Origin: SHLQ01 sp964451305
GTDB lineage: Bacteria; Actinomycetota; Acidimicrobiia; Acidimicrobiales; SHLQ01
Assembly (NCBI GenBank): GCA_964451305.1
Contig: CAYVHV010000002.1
Coordinates: 1 to 64,000, forward strand
Reading direction: 5' to 3'
DNA length: 64,000 nt
This document shows, in pieces, positions 49,925 to 61,100 of the stretch; position 1 is the first letter of the stretch; every line of letters starts with the position of its first letter. The notes below the pieces were generated by a model. The model made no database searches. It worked only from the letters and a program-made list of their open reading frames with translations, and was not told the DNA's origin. The position numbers were made by a program, and so were the translations under genes.

Positions 49925-51880
49925 TTACTTGTAGCTTCGCTGGCTGAGCTGGACGTATTGAAAGTCCAGCTGTTCTTCGTGTTTGGTCTGTTCATTGCCT
50001 TCACCGCGCCATTCCCAAGCAGCGACGTGCTTGAAGTTGACGTCATCTCGAAGGGCCTCGCCTTCTTCGGTCTGGCTCTCCAACCGGAAGTGGCCGCCGC
50101 ATGACTCGTTACGCACGAGCGCATCACGAGCCTTGAGCTTTGCGAGTTCGAAGAAGTCGGCGACACGGCCAACCTTTTCGAGTTCGGTGTTCATCGACGT
50201 GTTGTCGCCCATGACACGAACGTTCTTCTTGAACTCCTCTTCGAGGGTCGCAATCTCGCCCTGCGCCTTCTGCAGGCCGTTCTCGTCGCGGGCCATACCA
50301 ATGCGCTCCCAGACGATCTTGCCGAGTTCACGGTGGTAGTACTCGGGTGATTCGGTTCCGTTGATCGAGAGCCAGCGGTTCGTCCGATCCACAACTTCGG
50401 CTTCGGCAGCTTGGAACACCGGATCGCTGGTCGGAACCGGTGCGTCGCCGAGCTTGCCAGCGAGGTGATCGCCAATCGTGTACGGCAGAACGAAGTAGCC
50501 GTCTGCGAGTCCCTGCATGAGTGCCGATGCGCCGAGGCGGTTTGCTCCGTGATCGGAGAAGTTCGCTTCTCCGATCGCATACGTGCCTGGGATCGTGGTC
50601 ATGAGGTGGTAATCGACCCAAAGTCCGCCCATCGTGTAGTGGGTTGCTGGGTAGATGCGCATTGGACGCTTGTACGGATCTTCGCCGGTGATGTTGGCGT
50701 AGATATCGAAGAGGTTTCCGTACTTGGCCTTGATGGTCTCGACGCCGTCGCGAGCGATCGCGTCTGCAAAGTCGAGGAACACACCGTTCTTCAGGGGACC
50801 GACGCCTCGTCCTTCGTCGACCACCGTCTTTGCATTACGCGATGCAACGTCGCGAGGTACGAGGTTTCCAAAGGCCGGGTACTTGCGCTCCAGGTAGTAG
50901 TCGCGTTCGCCCTCTGGGATATCAGCAGCGACACGGTTGTCGTCGAATGCCGTCGGCACCCAGATGCGGCCATCGTTACGGAGCGATTCACTCATCAAGG
51001 TGAGCTTCGACTGATGATCGGCCGAGGCTGGGATGCAGGTCGGGTGGATCTGGGTGTAGCAGGGGTTCGCGAAGAAGGCGCCCTTGCGGTGCGCACGCCA
51101 TGCGGCGGTCGCGTTGCACATCATCGCGTTCGTCGAGAGGTAGTAGACGTTGCCGTAGCCACCGGTTGCGAGAACGACAGCGTGAGCCGAGTGAGACTCG
51201 ACCTGGCCGGTGAGCAAGTCGCGAGTGATGATGCCGGCGGTCTCGCCATCCTTGGTCACAAGGTCGAGCATCTCTTTGCGATTGTGCATCTCGACACCGC
51301 CCGCCTCGATCTGGCGATTGAGGGCCGAGTAGGCGCCGAGTAGCAGCTGCTGGCCAGTCTGGCCACGCGCATAGAAGGTTCGCGAAACCTGAGCGCCACC
51401 AAACGAACGATTGTCGAGCAGACCGCCGTAGTCGCGTGCGAACGGGACGCCCTGTGCGGTTGCTTGGTCGATGATGTTGACCGAAACCTCCGCGAGGCGG
51501 TGAACGTTGGCTTCACGGCTGCGGTAGTCGCCGCCCTTGACCGTGTCGTAGAAGAGTCGGAACACCGAGTCGCCATCGTTCTGGTAGTTCTTGGCAGCGT
51601 TGATGCCGCCCTGCGCTGCAATCGAGTGTGCGCGGCGAGGGCTGTCGTGGAAGGTGAATGCCTTCACGTTGTAGCCAAGCTCGGCGAGCGTTGCTGCAGC
51701 TGATGCGCCGGCGAGGCCGGTACCGACCACGATGACGGTGAACTTGCGCTTGTTGTTTGGGTTGACCAACTTCATGGAGAACTTGTGGTTCTCCCAGAGG
51801 TTGCTGATGTGTCCTTGGGGAACTTTCGAATCGAGACGAGGGCTCGTTACTTTTCCAGCAGGATCCATTGTTGCGGTCAT
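49925..51880 (-). CDS. sdhA: Succinate dehydrogenase flavoprotein subunit
   Basis: Oxidises succinate to fumarate. The 651-residue protein has the FAD-binding VVGTGLAGASAAATLAELG (about 52-70), RRAHSIAAQGGINAAKNY with the FAD-linked His, and late RIYPATHYTMGGLWVDY, all signature blocks of SdhA/FrdA. The length matches the B. subtilis-like group that pairs with cytochrome b558. Start ATG at 51880, three bases beyond the sdhC stop, so translation is coupled. Confidence 0.95.
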   Translation of the reverse strand: MTATMDPAGKVTSPRLDSKVPQGHISNLWENHKFSMKLVNPNNKRKFTVIVVGTGLAGASAAATLAELGYNVKAFTFHDSPRRAHSIAAQGGINAAKNYQNDGDSVFRLFYDTVKGGDYRSREANVHRLAEVSVNIIDQATAQGVPFARDYGGLLDNRSFGGAQVSRTFYARGQTGQQLLLGAYSALNRQIEAGGVEMHNRKEMLDLVTKDGETAGIITRDLLTGQVESHSAHAVVLATGGYGNVYYLSTNAMMCNATAAWRAHRKGAFFANPCYTQIHPTCIPASADHQSKLTLMSESLRNDGRIWVPTAFDDNRVAADIPEGERDYYLERKYPAFGNLVPRDVASRNAKTVVDEGRGVGPLKNGVFLDFADAIARDGVETIKAKYGNLFDIYANITGEDPYKRPMRIYPATHYTMGGLWVDYHLMTTIPGTYAIGEANFSDHGANRLGASALMQGLADGYFVLPYTIGDHLAGKLGDAPVPTSDPVFQAAEAEVVDRTNRWLSINGTESPEYYHRELGKIVWERIGMARDENGLQKAQGEIATLEEEFKKNVRVMGDNTSMNTELEKVGRVADFFELAKLKARDALVRNESCGGHFRLESQTEEGEALRDDVNFKHVAAWEWRGEGNEQTKHEEQLDFQYVQLSQRSYK

Positions 51881-51883
51881 TGG

Positions 51884-52747
51884 CTATTCGCCTTCCTCTT
51901 CGAGAATCCGCTCGAAGCACGCCGTGTTTTCCTCTTCGTTATCGAACTGGGCACACGGGTTCGATGCGTCGTCGATAACACCGACCTGAGTCAAGATCGG
52001 GAATGTGAGGTTCCCCAACAGAATGACACCTGCAAGGCCAGCAGCAAGGCCTCTACGGGCTTGATTGAATCGAGGGTTGTTGAGTCCGAGGCTCTGGAAC
52101 AGTGACCATGCACCGTGGAAGATGTGTAGAGCGAGGGCCACGTTGGCAACGATGTAGATGATTGCGACGGGAATGTTCGAGAGGCTCGTCGACAGGTTGT
52201 GATATGGATCGCCCTTGATGTAGTTGGTGTGTGGAAGCCAACCCCACGTGAGATCTGCCAGGTGGAAGATGAGGTAGAGCAGGATGATCGGCCCGGTCCA
52301 GCGCATGGTGCGGCTGGCGTAGTTTGCAGCGACGTAGTCACTGCCACCCGGGTAGCTCTTGCTGCCGCTTACGAAACCAGCGTTGTCGCTCGCTTTTCGG
52401 CTGATTTCCTTCGTCGTGTATGCAGCTGCGATGTGCAAGCCAAACATAGCGATGAGGCCGAGGCGCAGAACCCACAGCAACCACAGGCGAGGAATGATGT
52501 CACCGCCGAGTCCACGGAGGGCTTCGGCGTACTCGTGCAAGGCCGCTGGGCCTTCGAACACGTGGAAGTTGCCGATCATGTGCGCGAGCACAAAACCGAG
52601 CAAACCTACGCCCGTCAATCCCATCACCCATTTGCGTCCGACTGCGGACTGCCAAATGTTTAGTGGAAATGGCAGCGCCTTTTTCCTCGTCCTGATCGGC
52701 TGCGGATCCCGAAGATTCGATGCCGCACCTGGCAATGTCTGTGCCAT
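51884..52747 (-). CDS. sdhC: Succinate dehydrogenase cytochrome b558-type membrane anchor
   Basis: Single large anchor of 287 residues with five membrane helices, typical of the Bacillus/actinobacterial enzyme that lacks sdhD. Heme-binding histidine candidates lie in AHMIGNFHVF, FGLHIAAAY, LIFHLADL and ALHIFHGAW. The protein reduces menaquinone using electrons from SdhB. I choose the ATG at 52747 because AGGAG lies four to five bases upstream; an in-frame GTG ten codons earlier is unlikely. First gene of sdhCAB; about 204 bases separate it from the GH2-like gene and should carry the operon promoter. Confidence 0.92.
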   Translation of the reverse strand: MAQTLPGAASNLRDPQPIRTRKKALPFPLNIWQSAVGRKWVMGLTGVGLLGFVLAHMIGNFHVFEGPAALHEYAEALRGLGGDIIPRLWLLWVLRLGLIAMFGLHIAAAYTTKEISRKASDNAGFVSGSKSYPGGSDYVAANYASRTMRWTGPIILLYLIFHLADLTWGWLPHTNYIKGDPYHNLSTSLSNIPVAIIYIVANVALALHIFHGAWSLFQSLGLNNPRFNQARRGLAAGLAGVILLGNLTFPILTQVGVIDDASNPCAQFDNEEENTACFERILEEEGE

Positions 52748-52951
52748 GTCGCTCCTGTTCGAAACATTGTTCTTCACCCACTATCGGTACGCGGGCGTAA
52801 AGTTCGAATAGACCGTCGAAAAACTGCCGTGGTCTCTTCCGCATCATTCTGCCCGACTCCGCGCCGCGAATGACAGCCGGTTCATAGCTTGTTTTGACGA
52901 TCTCTTCTGGGACAGGGCCTGTTTTGGCCTGCCGACAAAGGTCAAAGTCGG

Positions 52952-55042
52952 TCAATCCGCCACAAAGACGTAGCCGTTGTGGGAGAGTTCGACGCCGCTC
53001 GCTTTGTCGAATACCACCACATCGACCCGCATTTCCGAACCCAGGCGTCCGCCACGGATATTGAGGTCGTCGATGAACTGCACATCATCGGCGGGTGCAA
53101 TGCCGCTCCATCGTCGCTCTTGGGTCCCGCGTTGATCGTTGATCGTCGCGACGATTTCGACCTCGATGTCTGCAATTCCGTCGTTGCAGAGATGTAAGGC
53201 AAGGGTTGATGTTGCGCGTGCCGAGAGTACGGAAGTGGCTGGGTAGAGGACGCCGAGGAGCGGCTGGAGCGCGGTACGGGCAACCTCGAGCGCGGGGCGA
53301 CGGGTGCCGTCGGCGTCGTTCAAGCCTCGCCCGAGGCCGGGACCGGCGCCTTTCCATAGGCCTGCACAGAATCCGCCCGTTGGTTCATACTTGAGGACTC
53401 GGAGCGACTCGATCATGACCTTCAGAACGTCAGCTTGATGACGTCGGGTCGCCTCGGTGTAGGAGGGGAGGTCTTCGTAGTTCGTGGGTGGGTGGATGGT
53501 TCGCACCGCGGTGCCGTCAGCACCGTGAACGCTCGTGAGCTGGTCGAGGCTTGCGTTGCTGATTGCCGGGAGTGCTTGGGCTCCCATGTCTGAAACCCAG
53601 CGAACGAGTCGAGGGATTGTGGAGGCGTACTCGACGATGTCGCTGGCTTCGCCGCCGAGCCATCCGAAATAAAGGCCGAGGTCGCTTCCGGAGAGATGGG
53701 GCACGTGCGGTGCGACATCTGAGTGGATAACCGTTGGCCGCGTTGGGTCGTCGCGTTCGAAGGCCCGTTTGATCGAACGGTCGAGGATGGTCCGGTTCCA
53801 GCTGGGAATCTGTTGTTGTCGCAAGTCTGGTGCGGCGGTGCTCCGCGGCTCGTTTGTGTGTGGCCGAAGATGTCCACCCCACAGCACGATCGATGGGTGA
53901 TGGGAGAAGAGGTCGACCATGTCGCGTACTTGCTGTTCGACATTCGATGTCACGCCGCGGGCATAGGAGCCGACCATGGGAAGGTCTTGCCAGACCATGA
54001 GGCCGAGTTCATCGCAGCGATCGATGAACTCGTGACGGGTGACGTGGGCGCGAACGCGAACAAGATTGAAACCAGCGTCTGCGATGCGATCGGCCTCGGC
54101 GTGAATCTCGTCGGTAGACAATCCCGCCATATCGGTGGCCAGTGGCCCGATGTTGATTCCCTTTGCGAACATGCGCTTGTTGTTGATCCTGAGGATGAAG
54201 TCGCGCATCGATGTCGTCCTAAAACCGATGCGCCGTTGCTTTCGGTCGGAGATCGAACCGTCCGAAATCCGTGCGACGACGGACAGATCGGACATCGGCT
54301 GGTCGCCAAGGCCGATAGGCCACCAAAGATCGGGTTCGGGTACGTCGACCTGCCACTCGATTCTGTTCTCTCCGGCGGCGAGACTGTGTACTGTCTGGTG
54401 CTCGACGCCGGCGATCTCGGTAACCAAGGTGACGTCGCCGGGGTGTGCAGCCAGAAGCACCGCACGCAGCCCCACGGTCGCGTGGTTCGCGTCGGCGGTA
54501 ATGCATTGGGCGCGAAAGTGACGGATCGCGACGGGGCCGGTATCGACGACGGCGACCGGGCGCCATATGCCAGCGGGGTTCCAACTCTGAGGAAGACCTG
54601 GGCCTTCGCTGAACCAGCCGGTCAAGTCCCGTTTCGGGTTTTCGTCCGCTCCGTGTGGAGCACTGACCTCGACGGCGAGGAGAGATTTTCCCCGTTTCTC
54701 GGCGAGGTCGGTGATCTCGAACCGATGATGTGTGAAATACCCCTCGGTCTGACCAACGTAGGCGCCGTCGAGAAAGACGTCGCCTTCGTAGCACAGGCCA
54801 TCGAAGCGCAGCCAGCGACGTTGCCCAGGCTGAAGTGATGGCACGGTGAGGTCCGCACGGTAGAGAAGTGTGCCGTCGAAGTCGGCGAACGACGGGTTTG
54901 ACTGCCAGTGCGATGGCACGTCGATGAGGTGCCAGTCGCTGTCGTCAAAGTCCGGATCGCTAAAGACTCGTTGCAGTCGCTCGGTCGATCGGGCCGCTCG
55001 CCAGTTGCGAATCGGCGGCTCGCCCGTACGTTCACCAGTCAC
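52952..55042 (-). CDS. Glycoside hydrolase family 2-like protein with altered catalytic site
   Basis: A 696-residue protein with the GH2 layout: an N-terminal jelly-roll sugar-binding domain (about 10-170, with WLRFDGLCYEGDVFLDG), an Ig-like domain (to about 275) and a TIM barrel (about 280-600, FAKGINIGPLATDM, MVWQDLPMVGSY). The acid/base region reads SIVLWGGHLRPHTNEP (N397-E398), with an extra LRPHT before the usual NE, and the nucleophile region is VSDMGAQALP (D485) where active enzymes have VSEFGAQ. The protein may therefore be a sugar-binding or slow variant. No signal peptide. Start GTG at 55042. Confidence 0.82.
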   Translation of the reverse strand: MTGERTGEPPIRNWRAARSTERLQRVFSDPDFDDSDWHLIDVPSHWQSNPSFADFDGTLLYRADLTVPSLQPGQRRWLRFDGLCYEGDVFLDGAYVGQTEGYFTHHRFEITDLAEKRGKSLLAVEVSAPHGADENPKRDLTGWFSEGPGLPQSWNPAGIWRPVAVVDTGPVAIRHFRAQCITADANHATVGLRAVLLAAHPGDVTLVTEIAGVEHQTVHSLAAGENRIEWQVDVPEPDLWWPIGLGDQPMSDLSVVARISDGSISDRKQRRIGFRTTSMRDFILRINNKRMFAKGINIGPLATDMAGLSTDEIHAEADRIADAGFNLVRVRAHVTRHEFIDRCDELGLMVWQDLPMVGSYARGVTSNVEQQVRDMVDLFSHHPSIVLWGGHLRPHTNEPRSTAAPDLRQQQIPSWNRTILDRSIKRAFERDDPTRPTVIHSDVAPHVPHLSGSDLGLYFGWLGGEASDIVEYASTIPRLVRWVSDMGAQALPAISNASLDQLTSVHGADGTAVRTIHPPTNYEDLPSYTEATRRHQADVLKVMIESLRVLKYEPTGGFCAGLWKGAGPGLGRGLNDADGTRRPALEVARTALQPLLGVLYPATSVLSARATSTLALHLCNDGIADIEVEIVATINDQRGTQERRWSGIAPADDVQFIDDLNIRGGRLGSEMRVDVVVFDKASGVELSHNGYVFVAD

Positions 55043-55199
55043 CGGCTGACCTTACCTCGCAGGTAGGAACGAGAGCATCTCGAAGGAGTACCCGTTAACA
55101 CTCGATTTGGTCGATTACCGATGATCCACGTTGCCAATCGACCGTCGAGTCCGAACTACGTAAGGCGATCACACGGTCGTTCATTCACAAGGGGCTCTT

Positions 55200-58100
55200 A
55201 TGTTGGTTGGATTACAGAGAATGCGGCGCGGCAGCGCAGTCTTCCTCGCTCTCGTGCTATTCGCAGCGGTTCTGTCTCCCGTTCAGGTCGCGGCACAGTC
55301 TCAAAACGAGGTGCTCATCAACGTCTTGTACGACGGCACCTCGTTCGACACCGACCCGCTCGATGACGGCAGCGGCAACGGCGTGCACACGCCTGGCCTG
55401 GACGGCGGAGAGAACAACAACGTCGTCAAGACCTACGACACGTTCGCCGTCCGTATCGACTGGAACGTGAACGAGGACGCCGCTACGGGTGTATTCCTCG
55501 AAGTTGCGTTGCCGCCGTTTGCGAGCTGGGCGCCCGACGCTACTGGCCAATTCTCCGGCTGTGACCCGGCCACGTCGTCGTTCGCCGACGATCAGACGCT
55601 CGTATGTTCGTTGCTCGACCAACAAGAAGGTTCGAACGGAACCATCCGAGCACTCGCCACCCTCGACCAACCCCTCGACGGAACCGAGTTCAACGTTTCG
55701 GCCACGTTGGCCACAGACGATGACCCGACCGGCGTTGTCGATCAACTCGACCAGCCGTTGGTTGCTTCTGAAGCTCCGATCGCCAACTGGCTGAAGGGCG
55801 AGCCGGAGATCTCCGGACCGGTCAGCTCCAGCAGTGGCGACGGCTATGTCTTCCTCTATCCACTGAGCTTGCTCGACTTCTCCCAGGGTGCCACCCCAAC
55901 CCTTGGATCCGGTCCAATCAGTGGCGACCCAATCGACTTCTTCGATCACGCCTTCCAGCTCGTTGCCTCAGCAACGATTGCTGACGCCGATCAGATGACC
56001 GCTGCTGGATTTGGAGCTCGTAGCTCTTGTGGCGCCTATGACGGCGCTGGCGCATTTCCGATTACTCCCGGAACCTGGACCTGTGGTGCAGAGACCAGCC
56101 CGAACGGCTATCCAGTCGTGCCTATCAACGTTGTGGACCATGACGCGAGCGCAGCACCAGCAACCAACGCTGATGGCACGCCGAACGTCGTTGGCACCGC
56201 AGTCAACGTGTTGACTGGCCAGATCGCGTTCTGGCTTCCTGCTGATGAGGTTGACGCAGAGATCGCGAGTCCAGCAAACGATTCCGCAGTATCGGCGCAA
56301 TTCGAGAATGGTATTGCTCAGGACGATGCGTCTGTTGCTATTTCAAGCCAAGACGATGTTTCGCCAATCCTGGTGCCGGGCACATCGGGCTATGTCCCCG
56401 AGGCGTCGACGGTCACCCCCGACGGCGACGACCCAGCAAACAACACCGTCGTTGCGAGCCTCGGTGTCACAACGTCGGGCGGAAGCCCAGGTTCGACCAT
56501 TGGCCACAACGTGGTGTTCCACCAAGGTCCGCTTCAAATTCTTGAGAGCAACCGATACGGCACCGAGAACCCACGCCACAACATCGATCTGCGGCCAGCC
56601 TCACAAGGTGGCCTGTTTGTACTCCCAGGTTCAACCCTGTGGCATGGTTCTGCCCAAACCGGCGATCTAATCGGTGAGACTCCCCGTGGCGCTACGTTGA
56701 CAATTCAGTCGCAGGTGCTGACCGCTTCGACGGCGCCAACATCGCTCTTTGATGCACCGATACATGGTTGCACGGCCTTTGACACCAGCCACTACTACCT
56801 GAGTGCGTTTGGTGACATTCCCGTGTCGGTAACCGAACCGTTTGCCAATGCGAATACGCCTGCGATCGTCGGCGGCTATAGCACCCCGTCAAACACTGGC
56901 CCGTTGGCTCACGTGTACACCGGTTCGGCTCAGTCGATGTGGAACGCCTCACGCGGCCAGCTCAATGCCGTAGGCGGAGGGAAGGCCGGGCTGAGCTACA
57001 CGGTCGAATTCACCGACGCCCCAATCGTCACCGTCGGCACTGCCTTCGGTGTCGAGGACGATCAACTGACATGTAGGGATTCCGACGCCGGCTCCTCAGG
57101 TTGGGTGGACGCAACGACGGGTGATCTGTCCGTCTTTGATACCGCGACCCCTGGCGATGGAGTGTACGAAGGAATTACTCGTGCCCGGGTTCGAATCACC
57201 GAGCACTTCCCGTGGGCACCAGGTGAAGAAGACAACAGCAACTTCACCGGCTTCCAGGCATTCTTCCAGGCCAGCGTCAAGACAGACCTTGCCGTGCAGA
57301 CGGTCGACCAGGAGCTCTTCGTGGCGCAGAGCCACAGCTATGGCGACCTTGGACCAGATGGGGTTCCTGACCTTCGCCAGTTCCCAGGTCAGCCCGCAGC
57401 TCAGGTCCCTGCAGATTGCCAGCCGTACGTCGTTGCCCAATGGGAAGCCAACGGCAACAACGACGACACCGACACCGGTTGGTGCAACAACAGCTTCATC
57501 GACGATGGTGTCGACTCGTTCGACGACGACGACTTGGTCGACTGGGACACCACGTCCCAACAGCGCAACGTGACTGTGCAGTCCACCGGTGACGTTCGCT
57601 TCCTAAACGCATCGGGCTCGGTTGTCAGCATTGTTGAAGCTGCGCTCCGCATCTCGAAGACTAACAACGACGGCCTTGGCGACATCAAGGACAATGGCCA
57701 ATTGGTCGAGTTCACGTTGGCTCCGAGCGTCGTAGGTTCGTCGCTTGAAGCGTTGACCAACGTGCGAGTGTCAGACAATTTGCCTCCGAACTACCACTTC
57801 GTTCGCTTCGTGACCCTGCCGACGACGCCCGGGTCGAGCTGTGCTCCTCCAAGTACTCCAGACGGAACGATCAATTGTCAGTTCTCCGAACCGAACCCCG
57901 CGGTGGATACCAGTCCATTGCCAGCCGGTCTCGCCGGTGGTTGGTCTGACGAAGTTGTTATCGAAGTTGAAGTCGTCGGTGCCATTGCGAACCCAGATTC
58001 GCCAACGGTTATCACCAACACTGCATCCGCTGCGTCGACCGGCCTCGGCCCGTGGGATCCAGCGACCGAGGCATTCGTGGGCGATATCCAAACTGCCACG

Positions 58101-61100
58101 AAGAACGCGAGCAACTCGGCAAACTCGTTCCTTCCACTTCCAGCAGATGAGGGTGCGATCATCAAGACCGTCGACACGCTGCTCGGCGCATGTGACACGC
58201 ATCCACTGGTCGATCCAGCACCCGCTGGATGGGCGGACCGCTGTTCAGAAATTGGATACAACGATGACTTGAGCTTCGTGCTTTCGTTGACCAACGAGGG
58301 CAACACCGAGTTCACAAACATCGAGATCGTCGATGTCTTCCCGCACAACGCTGACGGTGTCGAGCCCGCCTCGAACACGCCCAACCAGGGCGGATCGCTT
58401 CCGAACACCATCGGTGATGGACGTGAGCCTGCGTCGGACTTTGCTGGAACGCTCGGCTTCTTGTCCGTCGACCCTGTTACGAACGCAGCCGGGCTGTTCA
58501 CATGGGTCACCGGCGATCCGTCCGCCACCATCTCTCGCGACCCCGCAGTAACCGTGGGCGCAGGAGCGAACACGTGGTGTGACGCAGTAGGCGGCGCAGT
58601 GCAGGTTGGCTCGGGCACGTGTCCCACCAACCCTGAAGATGTGACGGCAACGTACTCGGTCATTCCAGGTGCGCTCGCTCCGAACGACACGCTCGAGATT
58701 CGCTTGAACCTCGACTCAGAAGGCGTTGAATGTGACGATCACTGGACGAACACCTTTGGTGCTCGGGTAGATCAGATCCTTCTGCCGATCCGTTCGAACG
58801 ATGTCACCGTGATGGTGCAGTGCGAGTACGACCTTGCGCTCGAAAAGACGATCGACCCGGCGTTTGTGCCCGGTGCCGACTGGATCACTCCAGGTGTGAC
58901 CACGATCGACTTCCTGATGGAGGTCATCAACCAGGGCGATCCAGTCGAGGACTTCCATGTCACCGACTACGTGGATACGTCGGTATTCACGTTCGATCCG
59001 GCGAACAACACGGTCGCAGCGACTACCGCAGCGGGCACGGTTCTTCCGTTCGTGTGGGACACTACCGATCCAGCAGCTCCTGTTGCGCAGGTCGATGGCG
59101 CCCTCGCACCGGGTGAATCCGTGTTCATCCCCGTGACCCTCACGGTTGAGAACGCGTCGGGTCCACTAAACAACTTTGCCGAGATCTCGTACTTCGATTC
59201 CGATGGTGATCCATCGAATGGAGACTCTGATCCCGCCAACCCGAACAACCCGTCGTCGGGACACCTCGCCGATGAGGACTCGTTCCCCGATGACGATGTT
59301 GCCAACGATCCCCAGCCCGCTGGCCCAGGAGCCCCTGGCGATGGTGCTGTCGATGGCGATGGAACTGGATCGGATCCAGTGAATGGTGACGAAGACGACC
59401 AGGACATTGCCGGTATTCCGGTCTATGACCTCGAGTTGATCAAGACAGCGGCCTCGCCTGCAGTCGACTTCACGGCCGTTCCTCCGACCGCTACCTATGA
59501 GTTGACGGTGAACAACCAGGGCAATGCAGATGTGTTCCTCGTCGACGTTACCGACTACGGCGCACCTGGGTTGACCTACGACGCCGCGGCAACCGCCGTG
59601 ATCCTGCCAGCTGGTATTACCGATGCGAACCCGACGTTCACCATCGATACGATCCCAGCGGGTGGTTCGGTAACGATCCCGGTCGTCTACCAGATCACCG
59701 ACTTGTCGGAGGCGCCGTACACGAACGCAGCGGAGATCTCTGCGTTCGACAGCGATGCTGATCCGGACAACGCTCCAGATCCATTCGCAGTCGATCTCGA
59801 TTCGACACCAGATGACGTGAACGATGACGACGTCATCAACCACAACGAGTCGAACTATGACCCCGATGGAGATGGCAACGTTAACGGCCCAACTCCGGGT
59901 GACGAGGACGACCACGACATCGAAACCATCGATCCGTTTGCGACCGCCGAACCAGGTGTCGACATAGAGAAGGACACCAATGGTGTGCAGTCCGATGAAG
60001 CTCCCGGCGAAGAGATCGTCGCTGGCTCTGCTGTCACGTGGACCTATGTGGTGACCAACACCGGTGGTACCGGCCTCGCCGATGCGACCGTGACCGATAG
60101 TCAGGGTGTCATTGTCGCCTGTGATGTCGATGGTGACGGCGTGCTCGACGGCACGAACGTGATTCCGTTCCTCGCAGTGGGAGCGACCGTCACCTGTGAG
60201 GGAACCGGGACTGCTACCCCTGGTCCGTACCAGAACAACTCAACGGTTTCGGGTGCCCCAGTCGTGCCGGACTTCTTGGCCTGTGGCTGTGATCCAACGG
60301 ATCCAACGACGTGGCCAACCAATGCCGCTGACTACGTAGCGCTCGTCGGTGACGATGGCCTTACGGTCGCTCCGGTGACTGACGAGGATGCGTCTCACTA
60401 CACGGGAACGATCCTTGAAGGTGGTATCGACATCGAGAAGGCAACCAATGGTGTTGACTCCGATGAGGCGCCGGGTGAACTTCTCGCCGCTGGCGATGCA
60501 ATCACGTGGACGTACGTGGTCACCAACACTGGCGCAACGGCCCTCGCCGATGCGACCGTGACCGACAACCAAGGTGTCATCGTCGACTGTGATGTCGATG
60601 GTGATGGTGTGCTCGATGGCACAAACATCATTGCGTTCCTCGCTCATGGTGCGAGTGTCACCTGTGAGGGAACCGGCGTCGCCGTCGACGGACCGTATGA
60701 GAACATCGGTGATGTCTCGGGTGCTCCAATCGTGCCTGACTTCGCTATCTGTGGCTGTGACCCGTTGGATCCAGCGACGTGGCCAACGGACGCTGCTGAC
60801 TATGTTGCTGCTGTGAGTGCTGACGGTGAGCCTCAGGCTCCTGTTGCCGATGCAGACGCATCGCACTACACCGGACTTGTTCCTGGTGCAGCGATCGACA
60901 TCGAGAAGGCAACCAACGGCGTCGATTCTGATGAAGCTCCAGGTGAGGTCATCAACGTCGGTGAAGCGGTTACGTGGACCTACGTGGTCGTAAACACGGG
61001 CTCGCTTGCACTTACCGATGCGACCGTGACCGATAACCAAGGCGTCATCGTCGACTGTGATGTCGATGGCGACGGTGTGCTCGACGGAACGAACATCATT

